Positions 33,177 through 45,872 of a DNA stretch of 64,000 bases are shown here, piece after piece; the first letter of the stretch is position 1, and every line of letters starts with the position of its first letter. The stretch comes from Dipteronia dyeriana (lineage: Eukaryota > Streptophyta > Magnoliopsida > Sapindales > Sapindaceae): positions 39,244,360 to 39,308,359 of the forward strand of contig CM065295.1 in assembly GCA_032871835.1 (NCBI GenBank). The letters are read 5' to 3'. The position numbers and the translations under genes are program-made. The notes beneath the pieces were generated by a model that worked only from the letters and a program-made list of their open reading frames with translations, was not told the origin of the DNA and did no database searches.

Positions 33177-36171
33177 GACAGTAAAAACACTACTGAATGT
33201 TCAGAAAAACTCAAGGAATCTGCTCTACTTAGAAGTGCATTTAAACTGTTTGATTCCAATTTCTTCAGTGAAAGAAAGGTGACTTCATGTAAAAGCTGTT
33301 AGATATGATTCAACATACTTTAAATCTCTCCTTGTAATGCCAAGCCTTTATTTATTTATTTAGGTGTTGGAGATTGCACAAGGTGCAACAGCCTTCAATA
33401 TACCAATAATCAAAGCCAACCGAAAACTAGTTGCTTCCAAGAATGGAGGGTTGCACAACCCATCTGTTTTGATTTTTGATTCTGATTGGGACAGAGAACA
33501 AGCACAAGGAATGAGCAAAAGATTTATTTATCCTTCTCTTCTTAACGTACGGAGGCCGAAGAATGAAGAACACATTGCCTTTATGAGTGTAAGTTTACAG
33601 TAGCTATGACCTGTTGCATTGTCTCCCGTCTTAATGTGTTAAATTGGGGGGGTGGGGGTTTCTTCACCAGGTTCTTGAATTAGGGACACTTATAAAAACA
33701 AAGCAAATTACATCTCAGGAGCTAACACGGATTTTTCTCCGGAGATTGAAGAGGTAAGAGCATGAAAAATATACTTGCTGCTTGAACTTTCTGCCTTTCT
33801 GGTATTTAATTTGTCATTGCTAATGATAGTGATGCAATGGGGAAACAAGACCAGGTACAATCCTGTTCTTAAAGCTGTGGTTACTTACACTGAAGAACTA
33901 GCTTATAAGCAAGCGAAAGAAGCTGATGAATTGCTTGCACAAGGAAAATATTTGGGTATGTCTTATATTTTTCATTATATTCTAAAGAAAACAGAAACTT
34001 TCCCATCCATGTTATTTAACATTTGATACTAGCAGCAAGGGCATTTTTTTTTTTTTTTTTTTGTATTTACTCGTGAATTGCTTCGTAATTTAATATGGAA
34101 CTGTTTATATATAGGACCTCTTCATGGGATTCCTTATGGGTTGAAAGATATAGTTGCTGTACCACAATATAAAACAACTTGGGGTTCAACAACTTTCAAA
34201 AATCAAGTTCTCAACATTGAAGCCTGGGTTTACAAGAGGTACTGGACATTTTTGAAAATATATAACTGCATGAAGAAAGTACATGTAAGCCATATTTGGC
34301 TACTTGAATATTGACCCTGCTTGACACAGGTTGAAGTCTGCAGGCGCCGTTCTGGTTGCAAAACTTGTTACTGGGTCACTGGCATATGACGATATCTGGT
34401 TTGGGGGTAGGACAAGGAACCCATGGAATATTGAGGAATTCTCAACAGGTTCATCAGCTGGGCCTGCTGCCTGCACCTCAGCTGGTAATCTTCTGTTTTC
34501 ATTTTCTATTGTATGTTATCATGGATTTGAACAAACCTCATAAATGTTTGATCAGTATGTATTGTGTAGGATGATGTGGAAGTTGCACGTGTAAAAATAC
34601 TATTGCTTGGGTCAGTTTTGTTGGTTATTAACATGGTATCAGTGCGTTGTAGCACGCTTGAGTCTTTCATCTTCCATATTTTTTGCACAACTATGTTTCA
34701 AGGCCTCATTTGATAGAAGTTACAAATCTTGAATTGATTAAACTAAAAAACTACATTCTTTTCAACAGGTATGATTCCATTTGCCATTGGTTCAGAATCA
34801 GCTGGCTCCATTACCTACCCTGCATCTCGTTGTGGTGTGACAGCATTGCGCCCAACATTTGGTACTGTCGGTAGAACTGGTGTGATGAGTATAGCAGAAA
34901 GCTTGGTAATATTCCTATATTCACTTTTCAAGTTTTTTTTTTTTCCTGATTTCAATGGATGTTGAATTCTCCATCCTGTGTTTTACAGGATAAGCTTGGC
35001 CCATTCTGCAGAAGTGCTGCAGATTGTGCAATTGTTTTGGATGCTATTCGAGGGAAGGATCCAGATGATCTCTCATCAAAAGACATTCCCTTTGGAGATC
35101 CATTCTCTGTTGACATCACAAAGCTTACAGTTGGATATCTTGAGGATGCTGAGATGGAGGTTAGAAGAGCTATGTGTTTATTTAGTGCAAGACTAATTCA
35201 ATTTAATGTAGAGCCTAAAGTTCAATTTTCTTTTGGGATGTGAATGCTAGGTTGTTAAAGTTCTGGCAGCAAAGGGTGTTAACATGGTTCCTTTTAAATT
35301 GAATTACACTGTTGACTCTGTTCAAGGAATCCTCAACTTCACAATGGATGTTGAGATGTTGGCTCACTTCGATGAGTGGCAACGCTCTGGCCAGGATGAT
35401 GTTTATGAAGCTCAAGAGCAATGGCCTCTAGAATTGCATCGTTCCCGCGTAATTCTGGCAGTAGATTATGTGCAGGTTTGATGTTCAATTTCATTGGTTG
35501 TTACATTTGTATGGGACTTGGTAACTATCTAATATGCTTTTTGCAAATAAATGGTCAGTTTGATGCTCGCTACATAAGAAATGCTTAATTGGAGCACAAC
35601 TGAGAAGTATCATATTTATACTCTTTTCTTCACATATGTATTAAGTATCACGTTTTGATGATTGTCCACAGGCACAAAGAGCTCGGGGAAAATTAATAAG
35701 AGAAGTGAAAGAAAGTTTTATAGTTGATGCCTTCATCGGAAATGCAACTGATTGGGAGAAGGTTTGCCTGGGAAATCTTGTAGGTCTTCCAGTAATTGTT
35801 GTTCCTACTGGATTAAAAAACATATCCAATCCACCTTCCAGTGGCACTCGAAGAAGAACCACCATCAATACAGGCATTTACGCTCCTCCTAACCACGATC
35901 ACATTGTAAGCTCCACATTGACCTCAGTCTAGTCCTGCTCCACACTTTCAAATTGGAAGATTTATGAAGTTGTCTCAATGATAATAAGTTTCCCCTTTTA
36001 TAATGAATTAATTGAGTTTAATTTATTTTGCTCTTTTCTTGTTTGCAGGCTTTGGCATTATCAATGGCTTATCAATCAGTCACAGTCCACCACAAGCAGC
36101 GACCACCTATAGATGATCTTGGACCAAATGACACCCCAGTTCTCATCCCTCCCAGACGTTTACATCTTTGA
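33177..36171 (+). CDS. Amidase-signature family protein, 11 exons, intact
   Basis: Eleven exons: 33177-33278, 33364-33588, 33671-33753, 33855-33955, 34115-34238, 34330-34484, 34769-34905, 34989-35159, 35251-35475, 35672-35905, 36049-36171. All introns are GT-AG, all phases agree, and 559 codons are uninterrupted to TGA 36169-36171. The Ser-cisSer-Lys triad is present: Lys in GIPYGLKDIVA, cis-Ser in STGSSAGPAAC, nucleophile Ser in GSESAGSITYPASRCGVTAL. The fold is that of GatA and fatty-acid or indole-acetamide amidases, which hydrolyse amide bonds. The C-terminus lacks a peroxisomal signal. It resembles an uncharacterised plant amidase clade (Arabidopsis At5g07360-like, from memory). Substrate unknown. 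The start is not certain: 33177 follows an acceptor, and the best first exon is 26979-27131. Confidence 0.88.
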
Positions 36172-36738
36172 TCCAAGAAATCTTTAGGCATTGAACACAT
36201 TTAACAGAGAATAACACTTTAGTGGGTCTAAATTTGCAGCACTTTCGATTTTTCAAGACTACAACACCTTATTCCTGTTTTGTCCACAAATGGGTGGCAA
36301 CAAGATTCCACAAACAAAAGCAATGCCTAGAGATCTCTTTTAGACATAATCAGCAGCCTCTCTCTATCCATAGAGACATAGAGGCATTCAGGACATAATA
36401 ATTAGTAGTTGATGATAATCCTTTGCTTTGAATATTGGACTAATTGCACAACACCCCCGAGTTTAGGTCTAATTGCAGCTAAATGGAACTTTTACATTAA
36501 ATTACACAAACTTCCCCATCTGTTTGTCAACTATCGGGAGACCTTAAGGGATGAAGGGTAAACAAGTCATTTAAACAATAAGTCAATCCAAAAAACATTG
36601 CAAGCAAATATGGGCCTTTGGATTGATACAAAGATATCCAACGGTTTGAATATAAGAAAGAAATAGGCACACAAAAAATAGTTAAAATATAATATATCCA
36701 TTTGTTGTTTCCAATATATTGAAATTATCCATTTATTA
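36172..36738 (+). other. 3' UTR of the amidase gene and flank
   Basis: No coding region. AATAATTAGT near 36396 and GAATATTGG near 36430 are weak plant poly(A)-type signals. The transcript end cannot be fixed from sequence alone. Confidence 0.35.
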
Positions 36739-37549
36739 GAGCATCTTCAACGGTCTCTCTTGGAGACCCTCTTAAATAAGGGTGTATGTTGTTGTAAGGG
36801 GTCATTAAGGGATTAACGTCTGTTTGGTGTGCGGGATTGGATTGGATTGAGATGAGAGTGAAATTAAATTGGATTGGATTGGATTGGATTGGACTGAATT
36901 GGACTGGACTGGACTAGACTGGACTGTATTAAATTAATATTATGCTGTGTTTGGAGAAACGTGAAACTAAACTGAATTACGATCATATTTTGTTTGGTGA
37001 AATATGAGATTGGACTAAATTTGATAATATTTTGAAATTGAATAATAAATTATTGAAATATGTATTTAAAGAAAATAAATGTTTTAATTTATATATTATT
37101 AAAGTAATAATATTCAAAATTATTTGTAAAGTATAGATTTATATTATTTTTAAATAAAATTTAAATATGTTTCAATTTTGTAATTTGTTTATTTAATATT
37201 ATTTATATATATACATATATACATGTGGGACTATAGTAGACCCAACGAATTTGGATTCTTCACTCCTGTTGAGAGAAATTAGGAATGATATAATCTTGAT
37301 TCTTAATCATCGAATGAAAAATGAATAACAAATTAGTATTTATCATATGCTTGGTACAATTTCTGATTGGATTAAAATAATTATATATGTATCATATTAT
37401 TATTTTTTTACTAAAATTAAAGTTATTTTATATAATATATTAAAATTATTTTTAAATAAAAATTATTTTTAAAAATGTGAACAAAAATAAATGAATCTAA
37501 GAATCAATTAAATTACAATTTAGGTATGAAAATATTATAAATAAAAAAA

Positions 37550-39698
37550 GGGTAATTATTGATTTAGTCCCTATGTTTTTTGAATTGTTTTTTTTACTCA
37601 CTTATCCAATTTTCACTGGCTTGGACCCTATATTTTTCAAAACCACTCATTTTGGTACTTCTGGCCAGAATTTTTAACGGTCAACGATCACAGAAAATGT
37701 TAATTGACTCACATACTCCTCTTAAATTAAAAGTTTAAAAGTATAATTTTACCCTCTAACTTTCTAAAATTTCACACCTATCACTCAATTTTAAAAATAA
37801 GAATTAAAAATAAACCAACTTAGTTTCTTTTGATAAAAAAAAAGAATAAAATTTAAATAAAAATGAAAGCAAATTTAAATTTTTTTTAGAAAAAATACAC
37901 TACCACCGCTCATGTCTCTTCATTCATCATCTCCAACAATCAATCCCTAACCTTATTCTACCATAACTCAAACATCCAAACCCTAGCAGCTACCACCTCC
38001 ACCACTTAAACACCAAAACCTATCCACTAGGGGTGTATAAAAAACCGACAAACCGAACCAAACCGACCAACCCAACCCATAAAGTTTGGGTTTGTTCGAT
38101 TACAAATACAAAAAAATGTGCGGGTCAGTTTGTCAAGGACAAACCAATTAAAAGTGGTTCGGTTTGGGTTGAGTGAAATAATTCACAAACAAACCAAATT
38201 GCATATTTTAAAAAGTAAAAGTAAAATATAAAATTCATATACGTTTTCTATTCAGTCCATGTTTTATATCTTTTACCGATTACTTTAAGTTTTTATAGTT
38301 TATTTATTTGTTTTGATATAATTCTTTTGATTGATTGTTGTATTAGGGTTTCAAAAGCATAGATACTGTCAAACATGTTTTTAATTAGTAATTACTCATT
38401 TGGCTTTTCTGTACTTCCTTTATATATATATATATATATATATAATTAATATTTCATGTTATGATTATTTTATTTAAATATATTTTTATAATATAATACA
38501 AAAAATAAAAGATTTTTGAGTTCAAATTTAAACCGATAAACCAATCCAAACCAACCCGACCTTTTTTGGTTTGGTTTGAATCGGTTTGAAAAATCAAATT
38601 GGTTTGGTTTGAGTTAAAATATAGCCAAACCGATCCATATTGGTTTGGTTTGGTTTGACATTGAGCTTCAACCCAAACCAAACCGAAAATACACACCCCT
38701 ACCATCCACCACATCTTCTCTCTCTCTCTCTCCCTCTCTCCCCCTCTCTCTCTCCCCATCTTGTTCGTCACTCTCTCTCTCTCTCTACGAATCTGGTTAT
38801 AGCTGCAACGTCATCTCTTCGCATCACACTCGATCTCTTTCTAGCCGTCGTCGCGTCTTCTATCTCTTCATATCTAATTTTGTGTTATTTCGTCATTGAT
38901 TGGTGCGATTTCTGGAAAACTGGTTAGTTTTGTTTGGAAATTAATCTTCAAATTTTGAACGAGTTGAAGAACATAGTATGATTATTGAAGAGAAAATTAA
39001 TCAGATGGAACATTAGAAGATGAAATGAGAACACGTCAGGTGTTATGTTCTTGATGATCTGGGAGGGTGGTTTGACTAATACAATATCATCAGATGCTAC
39101 ATACTTGTGGTTGTGGATTAATAATTTCGATTTCGATTCTAGGTACTTTGTTTGATGGTTGTTTCTGGGTGGGTGTACTAGATGGGGATGAGTGTTCTGA
39201 GTGTTGGAGTGGTAGTGATGATCGCTTCTGGTTCTCGAATGAGTATTCTTTGTGTTCTTGTCTGGTAATGGTTTTTGGGTTTATTCATTTTTATTTAATT
39301 TTTCATTTTTTTAATCTTTTTTGTAATTGGATCACCACCGTCCATATCTGAGATGGATGGTGGAGATCTATCTACCTATTTTAAAAAATTATTATATAAA
39401 TATTTTTTAAAAATTTTCCCTTTTGAAATATATTAAAATTATTTATTTATTTATAAATTATAAATTTGTATTTATATATTAATTTAAATTTTATTATATA
39501 TATTTCTATTTTTGGTGCGTTGACACGTGGTATGTATTTGTTGAAAGATAAAGCTACCCTGAGAACAATTTAATTTAACTAACAGAAGAACCAAAATGAG
39601 TGATTTTAAAAAACATAGGGTTCAATCCAGTGAAAATTAGATAAGTGAGTAAAAAAAACCAATTCAAAAAAACATAAGGACTAAATCAATAATACCCC
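37550..39698. mobile_element. Nest level 3: Mutator-like element with about 110-bp TIRs
   Basis: Left GGGTAATTATTGATTTAGTC and right, reverse-complemented, GGGGTATTATTGATTTAGTC. Both continue for over 100 bp through TTTTTTTACTCACTTATC and AATTTTCACTGG to CACTCATTTTGGT. Flanks ATAAAAAAA and ATAAGAAAA agree at 8 of 9, the Mutator-type 9-bp duplication. The interior has no transposase; CT-rich stretches and the 38805-38935 segment carry no recognisable gene. It is interrupted by level 4. Confidence 0.78.
38028..38701. mobile_element. Nest level 4: hAT-like MITE rich in AACCAAACCG
   Basis: Left TAGGGGTGTATAAAAAACCG; right, reverse-complemented, TAGGGGTGTGTATTTTCGGT. Both arms carry many AACCAAACC/GGTTTGGTTT copies. 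Flanks CTATCCAC (38020-38027) and CCATCCAC (38702-38709) match at 7 of 8, a hAT-size target duplication. 674 bp, no coding region. Confidence 0.82.
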
Positions 39699-40266
39699 AT
39701 AAGAAAAAAGATAATAAAAAGAAAATATAGGAAAAAAAAAGATGATTTTAGTCACAGGACTAATAAATCCACCGGTATATGTGGGTTTGTTTAGTCCTAT
39801 GTTAATGGGACTATTTGATACTATTGGGATATAAAGTCCTAATCTCATACGGTTGTCAAACATGGGTTTAGGATTAACATAATCCAATCCAATCCTAGTC
39901 CCAGGCAACAAACAGGGCCTTAATGTTGGAGTTCCAACACTGCTCTCTTAAATGACTATTTTAATATATATTTTTATCATCTTAATGTTTTACTTTGTAA
40001 TTATTATTGTAAAACAAATTACTTATTGGATAATAAAAAACTGTTGGGATTTAATAGTTACATATCTGGTGCTTTTCAAAAAATAAAATAAATTTAAATA
40101 TATTGAGTCCATTTAAGGGAGTTGAAGCCACCATTTAATTAAGGGAGTGAGCTCCACCTAAACACATTTAAGGGATCCTTTGAGGGATCTATTGGAGCAA
40201 TAAAAATACAACTCTTCTCTTAATTAAGTTAAGGGAGGTCTTCAAAGGAGACTGTTGGAGATACTC

Positions 40267-40805
40267 TTACCATAACCAAAATTTTATTCAATACGAAAAT
40301 TTATTCATTCATTACACCAACCAAAAATCTATTTAATCCTAGCCTAAAAAAAAAAAATCTATTCAATCCAAACCACATACAAATCTCTTCCTCACTTCAT
40401 ATTTATCCAACCCCAATCTTCAACTCTTTTTTTTTTTTTTGTCTTTTTTTGCTTTCTTTTTGACAAAATAATCATCAGCTCTCGAACCACAACAAAATAA
40501 CAATTTCAGCAATTCCACTTTGAATAAGGGTTTGGCAACACAATTTGTTTCCATTTATTTCTTACGGACTTCAAGTTCGTTCCACTGATGACTGATTTCA
40601 GGATATTAAAAAAAAAAAAAAAAAAAAAAGGTACGCATTCAAAATTTACGAAACCCATGTACCATGTTAACCAAATATTTGTCTAAACACACCAAATTCT
40701 GAAATCGTAGACCAAAAAATGTATAAATACCCGAAAAAAGAAAAACAAGTATTGATTGCTCAAAATTTGATCTGAATGGATAGCCACATAAATAATCGAA
40801 TAAAA
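40267..40805. other. AT-rich spacer, nothing recognised
   Basis: Contains a T run near 40427-40440 and an A run at 40611-40629. No gene or repeat ends seen. Confidence 0.5.
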
Positions 40806-42614
40806 TGTTAGGGTTTATGCCCTAAGCTTATAATTTATAAATGTGAATGAAACATTAATAAAAGAAGTAGTTTATTCATTCTATATACTTATTACATACA
40901 TTTATATCATGTGTATTTAACCTTCAAAATTGACGAATGTAATCTTTAACTGAGTATATGAGTGTCATATACAGAGGTATTCAGTTTGAAATGAGTATTC
41001 TAAAGAGTCCATAGATAGCAAGTAGAGTTGGGTACTTTATTTGTGGTTAATCTACAGTTGCGGTCTATTCAGTAATGTATAGTTGTCTTAACCTATACTA
41101 TTCATATGATGATATAAGATTGGAGGCACCCAATGTGATCATATAAGACTGGATCATGATCTGTATGAATCTCTCACTAAGATCTGTTACAAGATGAGAT
41201 TTATATATATATATCAATAAATGATGACTATATATTGGTGGTCTTAATCCTGTGTCTTATCAACTCCTTAAGGTTTGATCATGATTTTTGATATATCATG
41301 GGTGAGACCGGGGTTCATTTCCAGTCAATAACTTCGTATGTTGGAATCGCAGTTGGTTTATGGATGGGAAGGTCTGTGCACAATATTGGAATCCACTCCT
41401 TCTTGCGGGAAGTAGATGGTAGTTCCCTTAAGGGTTGATTCGGAGCTTGAACAATATGAACGCTCTCCTTCTTCCGTAAAGAAAGTTAGTATTTATTGTT
41501 CATTAGAGAATCAATGATACTTAATGGAAAATATATAATTAGAGGGGTATAACGGACTTTATGACCTAGTTTTAATTATCAGCTACTTGTAGAGGATTAT
41601 ACTATATGTAATAGCTATATCGATGGACAACTATAATTTCAGTTTTTGTAATACATCTACAGTTATAAGAGTGCAACATCGGATTTTTTGTGGAATAACT
41701 CCTAGGTTAATGATAATGAAATATTAATTAAATAATTTAATTATTTATTTATAAGTATTATTGGAGCTCAAAACTGTGAGTCCATTAGATCCTCTTGCTA
41801 ATCCGATTTATTAAAGGTAACAAGGGTCACGGTTAATTTGTTGGATTGTCCAATTAATTTATTACGAAAGTGACACATATTTATTCATGGATTAATTGAA
41901 TAAAGAGATTATTTATTTAATATATTAATAATTAAATTAATTAGATAACTAGATTATTTAATTGATGAATTATGAATTATGAATTAATTATTAATTGGAG
42001 GTTGCAGATTCAGATCATGACTGAGTCAAAGATTAAAATAATTATATTATTTTATTCTATTCTTAGTTTAGTATTTAAGTTTAAGTCAACTAGGGTTATG
42101 TGGGAGTTAGTTTCCTATTTTACCTATGACACTTAAATACTAATATCCTTTAATGGAAAATGATTTGTATATAGTTTTAAATATATATAGATATATTTAC
42201 ATAACAAAGATACAAGAGACCAATGATGATTCTTTGAACAAAAAAACACAAAAAGCAAAACCTTAGAAAGTCTAAGAAGCTTTCGGCTAGAGAGAGAAAA
42301 AAACTATTCTTGCTTGTGGTGGCTGAATTTTCTAGAAGAAAAGAAGCAGTTCTATTCTTCAAGCCTTTGCATCCTCCTCTCAGTTCCTGGAAGATCGTGA
42401 CATACCCACACATAGTTACCGGATCACGGAACATAGCGATGAAGACTTGGTGGTTCGTAATCAGAATAAAGCTTAAAGAAACGAAGGAGTTAGCATCAAG
42501 GGTATGATCTAAATCCATCTTTATATATTCTTATATATTGTATACGTTTTACAAGTTGCATAAAATTTTTAAAACCCCGTTTTCGCTGTGCAACTTCAAT
42601 CCGGGTTCCTACTA
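40806..42614 (+). repeat. 5' LTR of copia I, about 1.8 kb
   Basis: Starts TGTTAGGGTTTATGCCCTAA and ends GGGTTCCTACTA immediately before the primer-binding site. Homologous over its length to 45362-49688 (without the nested insertion) and more distantly to the copia II LTRs. The 5-bp left flank is TAAAA. Confidence 0.85.
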
Positions 42615-42615
42615 T

Positions 42616-42627
42616 TGGTATCAGAGC
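42616..42627 (+). promoter_or_regulatory. Primer-binding site, initiator-Met tRNA
   Basis: TGGTATCAGAGC is the standard complement to the 3' end of plant initiator methionine tRNA, two bases after the LTR end. Confidence 0.93.
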
Positions 42628-42919
42628 CCTATTATACAATATATAAGAATAAAATATCTTTTTCATAGTTTTATTCTTTGATTTGCATGTATGGTATGTG
42701 TAGGCACTTTCTAATGATTGTATGATGTTATATATATATATACTATAAACATGGTTGATCATTAATTGTATGGTACAATGGGTTTAGGGTTCGTTTTAAA
42801 AGTTGTAATATTTTTTCTCATGTAAAATTAATGCCGGGATGTATTTTAATATGTTATTTGTTTTTCTATTGTATATTCTTTGTTGTATTTTTCTGTAATA
42901 AAATATGTACGAAGAAATC

Positions 42920-43245
42920 GGGTGAAGAAGACCGAAGGCGGAAGAGCGAAATTGGAAACACGAGTGTGCATGAGACCCGGGTAGGTGTGCAGCGAGGACG
43001 GCTGCACAACAGCCAAGCAGGCTATGCGAACAGCAGCCAAGCCTTGCACCTGCTCGTGCCGTGTGTACAGCAGCCAGGTTGCGCACCTAGACTTCTAGCA
43101 GTGCAAGTCCGCTACGTGCCGACTGGATGGCAGCGCGTGCTTGCCGCTGTGTGATTGTTGCGTATGCGGTTGTGGGTAGCCCATGCGTGCGAATGACGGC
43201 CACACACGAAAGCGCTAGGGTTTCGAATTTGCAACGCTAGGGTTT
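42920..43245. other. GC-rich patch in the copia I leader
   Basis: About 325 bp with many GCAGC/AGCCAAGC/TGCGTGC words, far richer in G+C than its surroundings, between AT-rich leader segments. No counterpart is visible in the copia II leader. Open frames across it (for example 42831-43154) resemble no protein I know. It may be captured sequence or an old insertion. Confidence 0.5.
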
Positions 43246-44504
43246 TCGAATTAATATATATATATATATTGGGCTGGATTTTTTTTTATATGCCTTGGGC
43301 CTCCAATAAGTGTTATAACTTTTGTAACTAGACATTTTTTTTAAAGTTAAATAACCCTTTGTGCTCAGTCAACTCATGTATGTTTTTTATTTGAGATGAT
43401 TAAAGCATTGTCATACATATACATGTCATTTAGATTAGGTGTACTTACACATATGAATATATATTTTGGATATATCATACATGCATAATAGCCATTGATA
43501 TTATGTGTTTTTATTTGATTAAAATTAGTGTAATTCACATAATTGGCCATTAAATAATGAGATTAGTTTTTTAGAGTAAAAACTTGGTAATTCTCATTAA
43601 TAACTAGTCTATTAATTAAATTGTTTAATTATTTAGATTAGTTAGGTCATTCACTTAAAATTATGTTTAATTAGATTAAAGCCATAATATAATTGGATCT
43701 AATAATGTGATTAGTTTAATAGTTAAAATTTAGTAAATCGCTTTAAATAATTCTAATCTTAGTAAAATTGTTTACATAGATTAGAATATGAATAATAAAC
43801 TAGATTTTTAATTAATTAATAATCGGATTAGTTCATTTGAATAAGATTCTAATAATTTGTTATGCCCTAGACATTTAGATTGAAATTAGTTGTTTAATCT
43901 TAGTAATATCTAGGTGCATTAATAATTGAAAAACCTAACTCTAAAATAGTGAGTGGGAGAGGAATATATGACATTATATCCCACAGTCTTCATTATTAGT
44001 TTAACACCATGATATTCAAGTGGGGCCTTGAGACGGCTTTGTTTTTGTCCTCCATAAAGAGGGTCTCCATGAGAGTAAATACCAAGGTTGACTTCCTAAC
44101 GAATAGGGGTTTCTGAGTGTATTTTGGGATTGACCGACCCTAAGGCGACAATTCTCAAGTTAAGCTTAAGAGATCTGAAATGGTGGGCTACACTCACAAG
44201 GTTTTAATTGAATTTGTTAATTATAAACCTGACTAAAAAAAACGATGATTGAATGATAGAGGAATAAGAGTTATTCTGGTATATCATTTGATTGAGAATG
44301 TCTCGATCCAACATGCAAGAATTTGATCGATCCTAAGGCGGCACTTACTTGTGGCATGTTGGATTGTCGTGGTGTATAAATAGTTTTTTAGGGATTTTTT
44401 TATCCATTAAATATGTTCATGCATCATATTTAATTTTATGCCAAACATTTAGATGTTAATTAAATGTATGATAGAATGAATTCTTTATTTATGTTTTTTC
44501 AGCA

Positions 44505-45361
44505 ATGTCTTATACACTACTACAAATCCCTGCTAATGACAAATTAACTAGAGAAAATTGTACTAAGTGGAAAAATAATTTCAACTTAATTTTTATAACA
44601 AAAGACCTAAAGTTTATGTTTACGGAGGAGTGTCCTCCACAGCTTGCTGCCAATGCCGCACGAAATATCTGTGTGACATACCAGAAATGGGTCTAATCGA
44701 TGAGAATGCTCAAACTTATCTGTTAGCTAGTATGACAGAAGTTCTTGTTACAAAGCACAAAGCAATGGTTACAACATTCATAATCATGGAGTCATTGCAG
44801 GTTATGTTCGACCAGCCCTCTGAACAAAATCGACACGAAACTGCTCATTCTGCAATGCTTGCTTGGATAAAAAAGGGTCCATCTGTTAGGGAACCTGTCA
44901 TAAGCATGATTTCCCATTTCAACACGGCCGAGGTCGGGCTATTGATGAACCTAGCTACGTGAGCATCATACTAACGACTCTTCCAAAGAGCTTCGATTAT
45001 TTTAAAAACAACTATGAGATGAACAAGTTAAGATTCAGTCTGACTCAGCTGCTTAATAAGCTCAATACCTTTGAGTCCATTACTAATGACAACAAAGGTA
45101 AGACCAGTGAAGCAAATGTTGCTGAACCGTCTTCCTCTGGATCCAAGAAGATGAAGAGGTCTGCTGTCAAGGCTAAGAGTGAGCCCAAAACCAAGAAAGC
45201 CCAAAGTAAGAAGAAGGGCACCTTCACCGATAAGGATAAAAGTAAAGGAAAATGTTTCCACTGCGACAAGATCAGTCACTAGAAAAGGAATTGTCCGCAA
45301 TATCTAAAGGATTTTGCCAAGAAAAAAAGGCAATAGGTAAATGCTATTTACATGTTTGCTC
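44505..45361 (+). pseudogene. gag of copia I with CCHC knuckle
   Basis: The ATG at 44505 reads MSYTLLQIPANDKLTRENCT, then KWKNNFNLIFITKDLKFM, the copia-type gag start. A frameshift follows near 44690. The second frame carries QVMFDQPSEQNRHETAHSAM, ILTTLPKSFDYFKNNYEMNK, then a Lys-rich linker. The nucleocapsid knuckle reads CFHCDKISH-stop-KRNC at about 45255-45295, intact except for the TAG. The reading runs to 45361, into the solo LTR. No protease DSG motif lies between the knuckle and the integrase side, so protease coding was already partly deleted. Gag packages element RNA; this copy cannot be translated whole. Confidence 0.8.
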
Positions 45362-45782
45362 TGTTGAGGTTTATGCCATAAAGCTTGTAATTTGTAAATG
45401 TGAATGAAACATTAATAAAAGAAGTAGTTTATTCATTCTATATACTTGTCTCATATATTTATATCATGTGTACTTAACATCCAAGATTGCCGGATATAAT
45501 CTCTAATTAAGTAAATGAGTGTAGATAAACAATCTAAAGAGTCTGTAGATATCAAGTAGAGTTTGGAACTTTATTTGTGGTTAATCTACAACTGCAGTCC
45601 ATTCCATAATGTACGGTTGTCTTAAACTAGACTATCCATATGGTGATATGAGAATGGAGGCACCTTATATGATGTGATCATATAGGACTAGGCCATGATC
45701 TATACGAATCTCTCACCAAGATCCGTTATGAGATTCAAATATATATATCAACAAATGATGGCTATATATGAGTGATCTTAAT

Positions 45783-45872
45783 CCTGAGTGTCTTATCAAC
45801 TCCTTAAGGTTAGATTGTGATCTTAATCCTGAGTGTCTTATCAACTCCTTAAGATTAGATTGTGGTTATTGA
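45783..45872 (+). repeat. 45-bp tandem duplication in the solo LTR
   Basis: GATCTTAATCCTGAGTGTCT through ACTCCTTAAG is repeated immediately, with one substitution. The corresponding part of the 5' LTR (about 41240-41290) has a single copy. Confidence 0.85.

Larger units (their letters stand above)
36816..39919. mobile_element. Nest level 2: Harbinger-like element
   Basis: Left ACGTCTGTTTGGTGTGCGGG followed by repeated ATTGGATTGG. Right, reverse-complemented, GGCCCTGTTTGTTGCCTGGG followed by AGGATTGGATTGGATT. TTA at 36813-36815 and 39920-39922. It is inserted in level 1 and interrupted by level 3. The GGATT/GGACT repeats near 36825-36925 are degenerate subterminal repeats. Confidence 0.72.
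36739..40266. mobile_element. Nest level 1: Tourist-like MITE (GAGCATCTTCAACGG ends)
   Basis: Left end GAGCATCTTCAACGGTCTCT; right end, reverse-complemented, GAGTATCTCCAACAGTCTCC. TTA occurs on both sides (36736-36738, 40267-40269). Without its insertion it would be about 420 bp. The insertion fell at a TTA near 36813. Confidence 0.72.

Noticed and set aside
33051..33302. Start of the amidase at ATG 33051
   Set aside because: The added residues look unlike an amidase N-terminus, and a pyrimidine-rich TTGTTTGATCAG acceptor precedes 33177. Kept only as an alternative.
38454..38927. Overlapping open frames at 38454-38927
   Set aside because: They consist of hAT-like MITE repeats (GGTTTGGTTT) and CT-rich low-complexity sequence. 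No protein signal.
42177..42518. 113-codon minus-strand frame in the copia I LTR
   Set aside because: It is antisense within the LTR, and the matching LTR copies break the frame. Not a gene.
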